From assembly GCF_037975245.1 (NCBI RefSeq), contig NC_092575.1, forward strand, positions 22,973,341-23,033,340: 60,000 bases of DNA, given 5' to 3'. Position numbers and translations under genes: made by a program. This DNA comes from Apostichopus japonicus (Eukaryota > Echinodermata > Holothuroidea > Aspidochirotida > Stichopodidae). The notes below the pieces were generated by a model. It was not told the DNA's origin, did no database searches, and was given only the letters and a program-made list of their open reading frames with translations. Positions 12,221 to 24,900 of the stretch are shown here, piece by piece. How positions within the stretch are numbered: the stretch's first letter is position 1; the number at the start of each line of letters is the position of its first letter.

Positions 12221-12237
12221 CATCAAGTGAGGTAGAT

Positions 12238-12266
12238 CCATAGAAATTGATAATCAATTTCTATGG
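12238..12266. repeat. 29-bp near-perfect palindrome
   Basis: Arms CCATAGAAATTGAT and ATCAATTTCTATGG around one A. The outer bases overlap a direct repeat GGTAGATC on both sides (about 12231 and 12265). Confidence 0.9.
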
Positions 12267-12465
12267 GTAGATCACACACCCCTAAAATGTGAAGAGTATG
12301 TTTATGATTTTTATATCAATTTATAATAAATATCATCAAAAGGCTGTTGTTATGTATGTTTAAAATACGCTAAAAAGTACTTTTGATATGGTGACCTAAA
12401 CCGTTTGTGTAAAGATAGAGATAGATTGAAGACACCAAGGCCTCGATTAGATATTTCGCATCTAT

Positions 12466-12705
12466 TGTTGATCTCTAGATCTAGAGTGAGGCAAAATATG
12501 TCACCAAAAACAGAACTAGTATTGTTCGATACAGGTGTCAAATGCCTACAGTTTAATTCCGACCTTCCTTACCGGTTTCGAACCTCTGGACATACAATCA
12601 GCGTCCATAGCCTAGTTGGTTAGGGTGTCCGCGTACAGAGCGGGAGGCCCGGGTTCGAATCCCGGTGGAGGCTGGAAGTTTTTCCAACTCATTACGATTT
12701 TCATT
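12466..12705 (+). repeat. tRNA-derived SINE, copy 2 (5' shortened)
   Basis: Shares the leader from ATCTCTAGA, the tRNA-like part and the tail of copy 1. Its T arm is perfect (CCGGG, loop TTCGAAT, CCCGG). It has one extra T in the D loop (CTAGTTGG) and lacks the CACTGTTCTTG piece of the tail. It joins copy 3 head to tail. Confidence 0.8.
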
Positions 12706-12707
12706 TA

Positions 12708-13025
12708 TTCAAAGTATCTCTTTCGAGATCCGGCTTTAGGAATCACAAATGATTTTCGAGTTGGTTAGCATCATGTTTGATCTCTAGAGTAAGGCAAAAT
12801 ATGTCACCAAAAACAGAACTAGTATTGTTCGATACAGGTGACCAAACGCCTACAGTGGAATTACGATCTACCTTACCGGTTTCGAACCTCTGGACATACA
12901 ATCAGCGTCCATAGCCTAGTGGTTAGGGTGTCCGCGTACAGAGCGGGAGGCCCGTGGTTCGAATCCCGGTGGAGGCTGAAAGTTTTTTCACTGTTCTTGA
13001 TTTTCCAACTCATTACGATTTTCAT
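12708..13025 (+). repeat. tRNA-derived SINE, copy 3
   Basis: Nearly identical to copy 1 over the whole unit, from TTCAAAGTATC through the tRNA-like part (A box, B box GGTTCGAATCC) to TTACGATTTTCAT. Followed by an AT array to about 13060. Confidence 0.85.
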
Positions 13026-13026
13026 T

Positions 13027-13060
<34 letters not shown>
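13026..13060. repeat. (AT)n tail of SINE copy 3
   Basis: Short AT run with a TTTATA interruption, directly following the SINE end. Confidence 0.85.
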
Positions 13061-14366
13061 TAAATTGTCAATTAACGTAAACAATGAAACAATGAAATAA
13101 TTCATTTCTCTCCGTCTCATAATTAATGTTCAATTAAAACGCTGCAGAATTACTTTAAGATTGGAAACAAAACAAAAATGATAAAGTAAATGGCCTTAAC
13201 AGACACATTTGGTCACTCATTAAGTTCAAACAATGATTGGACATGCTGAAGAGGCTAAGTTTAATGTTGAATTGTTACAAATTTCTTCACATGGAGGTTG
13301 GATATTTCCATGTTCACATCTCAAATAGGAACAATTTGTGTGGTCCATGTGACGAAAAGGTGCAAACAATCATCTTCAAGTTGCACCATTTTGCATTATT
13401 CAATATATCTCAATTGTCAAAAATTTCAGGAGCGGAAGGGGGCACTCCTCCTCTCGTACCCCTTGCCCGGCGATCGTTTCGCGTTCGCACTTTGCTCGTG
13501 GTTCGCCATCCTCATATCAATATCTGTGGATCACCACATCCTCCTAATGTGAAAAAGAAATCTACGCCACTGTTAACCCTTATCCCGGTGTGTTTATTTG
13601 TACACGCGCAGCGTGGGCAGGGCCTTGCTATAGATACAAGATGAGGAAAGTTCGTTGTGACCTTTCCATAAACGGTACAATGTGTATAGGGTATTGTAAT
13701 TAACACGGTGCGTTGGAACAGCAGTGTGAAGGCAATAAACTTGTAGTCCCATATAGGCTATAAGTATCATCATCATTACCCAAGTACTCAAATATTTACT
13801 TTCCATATATTTAACTGAGCACAAATAACGAACTTTGAACACGAAATCATATTTGTAGGCTCTTCGCGTCACAGCTATAGCTTCTTGGACACATTATAAC
13901 CGATAAGTGGATGGAAATTATACCTGAATCAATTGAGGAACCACTTCACACCCCTTTTCATCCACATATCCGTCTTCCTCCTCTCCTTCTGCTGTTGTAA
14001 GCTCGAAACAGTATCCTAAAACATATTAAAAACGACTGTTTTCATAATTCTACGAAACGAAGAAGACGGGTTTATCTAACTTGTTATCATTCTTGGTGAC
14101 GTACATGTACTGTTGGACTTGAAGTGTTTGAATAAAGCAATCAGCTCGTGCTAAAACGAAACTACGGCTAGTCCAAAGTGCTAGATAACATCTGTGTTGT
14201 CTAGGAACAGTTGGAATTAAGTATTAAAGTAGTAGAACGCATATATTTAAGGTTTATCTTAAAACCCGGTATACTCTGCACATGGCTTACCATGTTAATT
14301 TGATTTAGAGGCCGAAATTGTAAGTTAAGGCTGACTCATAGAAGAACGAAGTTCATACAGGGAAGC
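13061..14366. other. No gene seen
   Basis: Unique-looking AT-rich DNA. Around 13430-13575 there is text resembling worn MITE ends (GGAGCGGAAGGGGG and TCTACGCCACTG), without a paired inverted repeat or target duplication. Confidence 0.45.
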
Positions 14367-14552
14367 TCGGCATCTTTCGCCTGCATGTGCACTGACACAT
14401 ACAATGAACCAATTGTTGAACATATTTTCATCCACTGCATTTACTCCCGTCTGAATTCCCCAACCTTACTCCCTCCCCCAACTTATCCAAGAGACCCAAT
14501 ATACTCTGATGTGAAACACTTCATCTCCTTATTTTGTCAGGTTCCTATTTGA
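14367..14552 (+). mobile_element. LINE 3' end: C-terminal zinc-knuckle fragment
   Basis: An open frame ending in TGA at 14550-14552 reads ACMCTDTYNEPIVEHIFIHC and then a proline-rich tail. The C-x-C, H and C spacing with the VEHIFIHC string matches the cysteine/histidine motif that ends many non-LTR retrotransposon ORF2 proteins. Nothing upstream reads as reverse transcriptase, so this is a 5'-truncated remnant. Confidence 0.5.
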
Positions 14553-14645
14553 ATAATAACGGAAAACCATTTAGAATTTTCCAATTCCGTTATCAGATAA
14601 GACTGTATATATATAGGAACGTTGACCACACAAGTCGGCCGTAAG

Positions 14646-14802
14646 TATATATGAAAGACGCCTTAACATCAGTCGTGTTTTGCTGACTTATGTTGGACTT
14701 CTTAGACGACAAAAAATAGTGACCCAACTGCTCAGTGGAAGACAGATTGAGGAAGAGGGAGTGAAATATCTCAGGCTATGTGATTATCTCGATGATCTGT
14801 AG
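14646..14802 (+). other. Possible short coding remnant, unidentified
   Basis: One frame is open to TAG at about 14800 and includes KIVTQLLSGRQIEEEGVKY. It follows the LINE fragment and could be part of another element or a lost exon. I do not recognise it. Confidence 0.2.
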
Positions 14803-15932
14803 ACTGCAGAGACAGATCAACTGTATTGATGTTACTCCAACTCATCCCATCCCTCCCCTCCTCTCTCTCCCCCCCCCCATCCCCTGCTCTCCCTCCCTTC
14901 CTGTCCCTCCCCTTTTTTTGAAAATTTGATGTATTTAATAAAGTACGTCATAAAATTCAAGATAACACTGAAATAGGTCCAGTATAACAAAATGGAAAAT
15001 CTCACCGAACTGCTTAAAGTTCAATATTGACTTAAAAATCACGCGATATGGTTTATATCTAAGAGGTCAAGGGTTAGTGGGCGTAATTTCTTATTTTATT
15101 CATTTGCTAGACACCAGCTCAGAACAAGCCTACCGTCCTCTCTTACTTTAGCAGTTATCCATCCATTATACCCCTTTTGTGTTCCACGCTTCAGTGTTTA
15201 TTATATTCCGTTGAGAATTTGCTTCATCCTCTGATCAAAGTCACAGCATTTCGTTTAAATTTGTAAATTATCTCAAAGAGACCTCTGTTGGAAATTTGTG
15301 TTAACACTGCACGCTTCGTTGACCTGCCAGTGACTCAGCATAAAAACGGATCGAATTATATCAAGAACAAGTATTTATTCAAGACCTTTCGAAGACTATT
15401 AGCTGTTCCTCACCTACACCTGTCTAACACCTGTCAACAGCACTGCAGTGTAGGGAAATATAGCTAAATTGAACAACAGGCCTGTACGGGACATTTTGAA
15501 TAAAAAATTAAATTTCTTTGAAGAAAATCTCCACTTTTGACCATCGTATATGTGAATTCATCATTTTCTCGAAATTTCAACTGTTTTCTCACGATTTCGT
15601 CGTCTTTTACGCAATCCCAGCATAAATTAAATATAACTGTAACGTAAATTCCAGATTGATCGTACACCGTGTGATTTTACAATCGGGGATGACCAGAAAC
15701 ATAATTTCATCCATCATATTAATTCAAGGTTGCTTGTTAAACATCAAATGAGGCCGCAGCATTCACCCTAAAAAGGATCCTCTTTCCGTTCTGTTTATTT
15801 CTGTATTCCTCGATAAGAATTTTTTTTGGAAAGTCATATTTGTTTCTTAAATTTTTTTCTAATTTTATTCGCAGATCAGGACTCCCGCTGCATTAATGTA
15901 ATTCTCGTAGAACTAATTAAGCACATGTGAAA

Positions 15933-15952
15933 ATGGCCACCACGAAAACCTC
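15933..15952 (+). CDS. Main gene exon 1 (start codon exon)
   Basis: ATG then codons for MATTKT plus two bases of a serine codon, followed by donor GTAAGT. A pyrimidine tract and CAG end at about 15874, so the exon may begin there with 5' UTR. Phase fits exon 2 exactly. Confidence 0.6.
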
Positions 15953-18900
15953 GTAAGTATTATTATTTCTTTTATAAAAGATCCAAATATGTATATTCTT
16001 GGCAATTATACATGACAGTATAAGAAAAGTATTGATTATTTGTTAACTTTACATTCACCTAAAAATATACAAGCAATGTTGTATAATGAAAATCTTTCGT
16101 AAAAAGAAGTCTTGCATAAATGAAATGTTCGTTCCCCAGATAACTCCTGAAATGGGGGAAATGGATCACTGTCGAGGGGTGGGGTAGGTGGGGGGGGGGT
16201 AGGTGGGGGGGGGTAGGATATCACGGTGTTGCTGCATTGAGGAGGTATAGAACGAAGCCATCTCAAGTCGCGGGTCAAATGGATCCTCTCTGCATTCTGT
16301 GCCACAAATTCCATTATTTTAATTTATACGAAACAGCACCATTCGATTGATTACTTAAATTTATCAGCAAAATAGCACCTCCTGAGTACACTTTTCTTAA
16401 ATGTCTCAACAAAAGGCCTTTTTTAAATAACACACATTTACAAAGCAGGCGCGTAGCGAGGAATTTGCCAAGGGAGGAAGAAACTGTAGGCAAACTTTGA
16501 GAGCCGTAAATACGGCTTTGCGAACTATCTAAGCCTAGCGCCACCACGAGTTGACGCGAAGCGTACAAGAACATTTTGGCTGGAAATGGCACTTTCCAGG
16601 CCTTGTAAGTTGCATCTTAGCATTTTCTCTTTAAAAAGTTAGCGATATCATGAAAAAATACTAAGAAAATATGCTCAAGGGGGGGGGGGGCTGCCTCCTA
16701 CGCCCCCCTTGGCTACGCGCCTGTTACAAAGTAAGGTATTTGTCAAAGATGTGCACTTCTAATCTATGAAACGGGGCACTTCTTAACGGTTTTTTTCCAA
16801 ACAGGAGGAAGGTGTCCCCTCGGATGCACATCATCGGGTCAATCGCCCCTGGATATAATACAAATTAGATAAAAGAACACGTTTTGGTAGAGTTATTAGA
16901 AGTTTAAAACAGTGTATTAACGTTAAGATTTAGCATTGCACTGAGGCACCGGCGTCATCGATCCCTGTACCCTTAAGTGAGCATTCCATCTATGTTGGCA
17001 TGTTCTGTTGGAAAATATTTTTGAAACATGTGTAGCTATAGAGACTATAATATGTCAAAGAACTTAAAACTAAACTTCTGTCTGAAGTTAACCTGTGAAA
17101 ACTTTACACCAAGTTGATTTTCTTAAATAGCGCCATCATTTTTCATAAGCGGAGCCCTTGATGAAGTTAGCTTTCTTGAATAGCTCCACCATCTATAATT
17201 TGTGGGTGTCTAATTGACTCACATTTGTTGGCGCCAAATGCAAATGAATAAGAATGTACTGCATGTGGTCAACACGCAGCACAAGTTGCAGAAAATTACA
17301 TCAGTACATTAATATGATAACGATGAATACTGAAGATAAATAAATCGTATTCAAGCAAACTATTTACAACCTATGCAATTTCATAAATTTGACTGAAACT
17401 GCAGGCTTTTAACAATTTGGTCTATAGTCGATGTTGTTATATTGTTAAAGGAATATTTTCATAGTGGTACACACAGTAATTACTTTGCATTGTTTTTCTT
17501 CATTCTGAGTTTCATATTACGACTTTAATAGGATACTTTGATGTGGACATTTGGTTCAGTCAAGTTTTGCAATTTCTAGCACTTATTACCGCTTGCCAAA
17601 TATACATCCATTATCGCTCATGCGCGAAAGGGTTAAACTAAACTATTGTAAGTCATTGTACTGTAGGCCAGTATCCTAATTATTTATATTAGGCTCGAAA
17701 GTCTCATTTTCAAAGATTATTATGTCGGTTAATTGCTCTGGACAATTGCCATTGTGTTTCACGACTTTATAATTCCATTGTTTTAATTATCAATAGATTT
17801 TTAAAGATTCAGTACCCTTCATAAGGCCTAGCGACTTCGAAGTCTGAGAGCTGTTCATCAACATTCCGTCGATCAAATATCACTCTAAATTCTTCGTTAC
17901 CACGGATACAAGCTTCCAACCCTGACCTTATTTTTCACTTTTTGCCTTCCACACACACAGAGTACATACAACGATACCAAGATTCACTGTACAAGATGGC
18001 TACCGGGCGTTGTACATGGACGTGCTCGATACTGGCCGTTTGGCAGTCGCTGGATATAGCAGCAACAAAAAGAACACTTTTATCGATCTGTTTATGTTTA
18101 AAGTTGATCCTGATTCTCAGGAAAAACCGTTAATATTGACGTCAGAGCCCTATTTTTCTGAGGAATTTACCGAGTTTGGTTCATCATGGCGGTCTGTTTG
18201 TTTACTGGATGATCGTCTGTTTTTAACGTGTTGTATGGATACGATAGCATTGTACGATAGTAGTACTAATGGCGGTCTGGTCAAGCAAGGGAAGTTTAAC
18301 CGTGAAGCCAGGTGTATGACAACCAGAGATGGTTTAGTCTATGTCGGTTTAGATTCCAGTAAGGTGATTGTCTTAGATGCGAGAGAATTGAGAATAAAGA
18401 AGACAATCACCTTAAAAGGATTAGTAGTAGAATGGCCCTTTGATATAACAGTTAGTAATAATAAACTGTTCATCTGTACAGCCTATAGAGCTTTAATGTA
18501 TAATAGTGAGGGAGAAATAGAACATGAATATACTAACACACAGGACAGATATCCACATAGTATAACAGTCAGTGAAGAGAAAGGATTAATATTTATATTA
18601 TGGGGTGAAGGTAGTGAGGGTAGACAAGTTGTTGCTTACTCTCTATCTGGGGTTCATTCTTCCATCACTGGGGGTCATTCTTCCATCTCTGGGGGTCATA
18701 TCTTGGCTTCTTTTAAAGTTCCTGATCATTCCTGGAGAATCAGGATCAATAATAACATAAACAGATTGTTTTTGGTTACCAGCACAACTGGAGAAGTCTA
18801 TGAATATCACACAGTAAGTACTGATAAAGGAAATAAAGGCATATGGTAAAAATTAGGAATATTTATCACTTTTATTAAAGCAATCCTTTGATTGAAGCTC

Positions 18901-21900
18901 AACAAATTGGGTATCATTCTATGCGAACAAGTGAGGAGAAGACACTCTTAGATGTTTTGAGATCTAATTTGCGAAATTTAATGAAAAATAAGGGCACAAT
19001 TTTTCTTTGGGATTTGCTGATTCTGGTTGTCAGGGAAGTCTTTTGTACTGTCAATGGAAAATTAAAATTGGTTTTCCTTATTTTCTCAGTCTTAATTGCT
19101 TCAAAAATAAACAAAATTGTTACTGGTGAATGCGGAATTTTATTGTTAACACAAATATCACTTGTTTGTTAAGATGGAGATCAAAATAGTGGAAAAGTAA
19201 GTGCAATTTTTTTTTTAAATTAGGCCATTGGATTCTTGTTGCCCGTTGCAGTAATAGAGCAACATACAAAATTTGGGAAATTTTTTTTCTTATTTTCTGA
19301 CTATACAATCTACTAATTTTTACAAATATGATACTAGTGAATGCGGAATTTTATTGTTAACACAAATATCACACGTTTGTTAAGATGGAGATCAAAATGG
19401 TAGAAAAGTAAGTGCAAAATTTTATGAAAAATTTAGGCCATTGGATGCTTGTTGACTTTACAATATTAGACTAATTAGAGTAACACACAAAATGTGGAAA
19501 ATATTTTTTCTCTTATTTTCTGAGCTTACAACCTGCTAACTTTTACAAAATTGTTACTAATGAATGCGGAATTTTATTAAGAACACAAATGTTACATGTT
19601 TGTTAAGAGGGAGATCAAAATGGTAGAAAAGTAGGTGCAAAATTTTATGAAAAATTTAGGCTATTGGATGCTTGTTGCACTTTGTATTAGAGCAACCCAC
19701 ACAGTTTGGAAAACATTTTTCTTATTTTCTGAGCATACAATCTGCTAATTTTTACAAATTTGGTATAAGGGAATGTGAAAAATTCTATATACAGTAATGC
19801 AATAAGTGCTATTTTTATGGGCAAACATTTCTATAATTAATATCTGGGCCCAACATTCTATGAAAGTGGTGCAAAATTAACGTTGCATGACATACAGCTC
19901 AGATAAAAAAAGAGTAGTTCCTTTATCATTACTTTTGGCTCTCAAATTTGCTGAAATATACACATTTGACAATACTCAATGCAAACTATTGTTAAGAACA
20001 CAACAGGTTCAATTTTCTTTGAAATTAGGTAAAATTAAAAAAAAAAATCAAGGGTAATATTATTATCTTAATTTAGGTCATATTGATTAGTTCTATGGGC
20101 ACTAGTGTACATGTATATATAGCAAATACTGCAGTGATGAGACCTTGATCTGATGACAGTATTTAAGTCTTGATAAAATGGTATGACACAAGCTTCCTTC
20201 TGTTTTAGGTTAGTAGGGTGGTTTAACTTAGGTGAAAATTAGTCAGAAAGTAATGTTGCTGCAGTATCTTCCTGTCAATTTTGTGACAATAGACATCACT
20301 TTGTGTACAGTAAGTGAAGATACACAATATCCTGCTCAATTGTCTTAATATGCAGTACATTCATTAACTTTAGTGAAGATCCCCATTCATTAGCTGTCAC
20401 CAAGCACACAGTGAAACATACATGCAATTGCTATGCACACATGGATGCAATGTGATCAATGCTACCCATGCATAAGAAAACATTACCACATGTCAACCAG
20501 TGTAAGAACAATGGTCTTCCTGTAAAAAGCCTTTTTGGTTCCTTGCTGAAAGCAAAGGAACCATGTATTGAGGTAGGCTGGTGTCAGTGCGCGTGTATGT
20601 GCGTGGGTGTATGTGTGGCGCCTTAGCTTGTATGCACGATAACTCAACAAGGGAAAGTTGGACTGTACTCAAACTTGGATATATAGATCCGCCATTGTGA
20701 GAAGGTATGCCCTATTGTTTTTGGTGCCTGTGAAGGTCACCAAAGGTCAGTTAGAGGCCAAAAACCAAAATATTGAAAACAGCTCCCATTGACAGGGTCT
20801 GACATGGTTGATTTAAATTTTGGGAGTAGTTGTGAATGGGGTGAGGGATCATTTCCAAACATAACGGTCATGTGATCGAAGGTCAACAACTTAGGTCAAT
20901 TAGTGGTCAAAAACTAGTATATTTGCACTAACTTGAGAACAAAATGTCTGTGACGGTTGGGAGATACGCTATTGTAATCCAGAAGTCGACCCGCGTCTAG
21001 GTGACCTTTGACCTCAGATTGACCTCCGGCCATAATCTGATCTCCCAATCCAAACTGTCCATAGTTGACCCCTGTGCGACCTTTGTGTGCGAAGTTAGGT
21101 TTTAAAAAATTAAATAAGTACAGTAAGGATGGTTGTAAAGACTTGTCATGTTGCTTTTTGGAATCAGCGTGTCAAACTACATCTGACCGTGAGGTCAAAA
21201 GGTCAAATCTTGAAAAATATGCTCATTTTAGGAGAAACGGGGCAAAAAAAACAAACTGTCAGTATTTTGATAAATGATAGGGCTCTTGGTGCTCTATAGA
21301 GGAAACCAACTCCCGCTTCAATCGGACACCCAGTTCTCAAGTTATGACGAGCCAAAAGTTGGATGTGATACCTTATTACAGTAGCAATAACATTGTGTGT
21401 GTACATTAGAGCACATGTATAACAAATTTAGGACAGATTTCACATCATCGAGGGGAACATTTTTGGTTCATTGCTTTTTGCAAAGCAAGGAACCTATGCA
21501 TTCAACTTGGCGCATGTGGGTGTGTGTGTGTGTGTGCGTTTGTTTTTCTATCTGACCGAGGACTTGAACAAAAGAATTTCAGGTCCTTGGTTGTGATTTC
21601 TAAAGAATCACCAAGTCCTCGGAAGAATTCTATTGTATGGGGTATTGTTAAGGTTAGGGTACGTGGATTTGAACAATGGAAAATACAATGGGGTCCGCGG
21701 TTGGAATGAAACACAAACATGTGTGTGTGTGTGTGTATGTGACGCTTGGCTTGTGTACACAATATCTCAATAAGGAAATGATGTATCATGATCAAACTTA
21801 GTGGGTGGATAGCCCATAGTAAGAGGAAGATCCCTATTGTTTTTGGTGCCCGCAAAGGTCACCAAAGGTCAGTTAGATGCCAAAAACCAATATATTAAAA

Positions 21901-24900
21901 ACAGCAATAACTCCCATTGACAGGGTCTGACATGGTTGATATTTTGGGAGTAGTTGTGAATGGTATAGGGGAATATTTTCAAACTTAATGGTCATGTGAT
22001 CAAAGGTCAACAAAGGTCAATTAATGATAAAAAACTAGTATTTTTGCTTGAGAACGAAATGTCCGTTAGGGTTGGGAGTTGCTTCAATGTAATCCAATTG
22101 TTGACCTGCATCTGGGTGACCCTTGACCTCAGATTGACCTCTGGTGACCTTTACGCATTTTGGGGATTTTTACAGTTTTGATGCTATTTTCAGATGTCAA
22201 AGGTACCTTCTGATCATAAATGTCAATAGGTTGATCCCATGTGACCTTTCTGTGTGAAGTTATATGGGGTCAAAGTTTTTCGGTCGGAGTTAGGATGGCT
22301 GTACAGACTTGTTGTTTTGATTTTTGGAATCAGGAGATAAAACTACATCTGAATTCAAGGTCAAAAGGTCAAAGGTCACATTAGAAAAAATGTGCTTATT
22401 TTGGGAGGAAACGAGTAAAAAGGAAAATGTTTCGTTTTGATGCTAGATTTGGATATCAAAGGTACCTTCCGATCAAAAATGTCAATGGGTTGACACCCGT
22501 GTGACGTTCCTGTGCGAAGTTATACAAGGTCAAAGTTAATTTTCAGACATCAATGCAATAACTCCCAGTTCCAAGGTGTGACACAGTTGATTTTTTGGAC
22601 AAGTTGCATAGGTATAGGGGAATATTTTCAAGCTTTATGGTCATGTGATCCGAGGTCACCAAAGGTCAATTAATGTTAAAAAACTAGTATTTTGGGGGGA
22701 GAAAATAGGCAAAGAAAAAAATGTTTGAATTTTTAAAGTTTGATGCTGTATTCACGTCTCACTGATTAAAAATGTCATTACAGTAAGTTGACCCAAAGTG
22801 ACCTTTGTGTGTTAAGTTATATGAGGTCAAAGTTAATCTTCAGACATTTAGTGCAATAACTCCCAGTGCCAATGTGTGACACAATTGATATTTTGGGACA
22901 AGTTGCAAATTGTATAGGGGAATATTTTCAAACTTAACGGTCATGTGATCCGAGGTCACCAAAGGTCAGTTATAGATATAAAACTAGTATTTTTGCGATA
23001 ACTTGAGAACAAATTGTCCGTTATGGTTGGGAGTTGCTTCAACGTAATCCAATTGTCGACCCGCATCTGGGTGACCCTTGACCTCAGTTTGACCTCTGGT
23101 GACCTTTACGTGTTTTGGGGAGTTTTACAGTTTCGATGCTATTTTCAGATGTTAAAGGTACCTTCTGATCATAAATGTCAATAGGTAGACCCCAGGTGAC
23201 CTTTGTGTGTTAAGTTATATGAGGTCAAAGTTAATCTTCAGACATTTAGTGCAATAACTCCCAGTGCCAATGTGTGACACAATTGATATTTTGGGACAAG
23301 TTGCAAATTGTATTGGGGAATATTTTCAAACTTAACGGTCATGTGATCCGAGGTCACCAAAGGTCAGTTATAGATATAAAACTAGTATTTTTGCGATAAC
23401 TTGAGAACAAATTGTCCGTTATGGTTGGGAGTTGCTTCAACGTAATCCAATTGTCGACCCGCATCTGGGTGACCCTTGACCTCAGTTTGACCTCTGGTGA
23501 CCTTTACGTGTTTTGGGGAGTTTTACAGTTTCGATGCTATTTTCAGATGTTAAAGGTACCTTCTGATCATAAATGTCAATAGGTAGACCCCAGGTGACCT
23601 TTGTGTGTGAAGTTATATGAGGTCAAAGTTAATTTTCAGACATTTAGTGCAATAACTCCCAGTGCCAAGGTGTGACACGGTTGATATTTTGGGACAAGTT
23701 GCAAATGGTATAGGGGAATATTTTCAAACTTAACGGTCATGTGATCCAAGGTCACCAAAGGTCAATTAATGTTAAAAAAATAGTATTTTGTGGGAGAAAA
23801 TGGACAAAGAATAAATGTTTGAATTTTTACAGTTTTGATGCTCTATTTAGGTTTCATCGATCAAAAATGTCAATGGGTTGACCCCCAAGTGACCTTTGTG
23901 TGTGAAGTTATACAAGTTCAAAGTTCATTTTTAGACATTTAATGCAATTAACTCCTACAGTAGTGCCACAAGGGTCTGACACGATTGATATTTTGGGACA
24001 AGTTGTGAATGGGGTGGTGGAACTTTTTCAAACTTAACGGTCATGTGATCTGAGGTCACCAATGTTATCATATCTGTTGACCCGCTTGTAGGTTAACTTA
24101 TATTTCTTACATTTTCGACGCCATATTCAGATCTCAAAAGTGCCTTCCAATCAAAAATCCAACCACAATTTGTGATCACAAAAGTGTTGGCTATAGTGTT
24201 GGTTACTTTATGGGTACATGTAGGACCACAATTACTTGGACTATTTGAGCCCAATCTTGCTATGATAATATTATCTGTATTGTCATATACCCCTACGCAA
24301 GGAACCACAGTGCCCTTGGGCTCTTGTTGATAAAAACCATCAGGTCATCCAAGGTCATTCAAGGTTGCTTATATACATGTGCAAAAACTGCCAATTTATG
24401 CGAATTTTGCAACAACTTCTAGTCACCAAGTCTGACATGGCTGATATATTGGGACAAGTTGTAAATGTAGTAGGGGTATGTTTTCCAAAATAACAGTTAT
24501 GTGATCCAAGGTCACAACAGGTCAATTACGGGTCAAAATGTTTTGTTTGTTTGTAATAACTTGTGAAACTCCCGCTGACAGGTCTGACATGGTTGATATT
24601 TTGGGAGTAGTTGTGAATGGAGTAAGGGATCATTTCAGAATATAATGGTCATGTGATCCAAGGTCAACAAAGGTCAATTAGGAGTCAAAAACTAGTATTT
24701 TTGCAATAACTTGAGAACAAAAGTTAAAAGAAAAAAATGAACAGTCTGAAAAATCAGTCCATCCATTGTCAGCTTTGAAAACGTTTAATTTATCCGGATT
24801 TTAGAAATAAATATATAATATTGCAGTTAAAGGAACTCAGGTTAACCAAAATCACATTATCCACACCATTGATATAAATCCATCACTTTGAATATGTTGT

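Noticed and set aside
18888-19172. 94-codon open frame after exon 2
   Set aside because: It overlaps the intronic tandem repeat, has no splice support, and exon 2 joins exon 3 perfectly without it.
22841-23636. CRISPR-like array
   Set aside because: Units are about 400 bp, not short repeats with unique spacers, and the DNA is eukaryotic.
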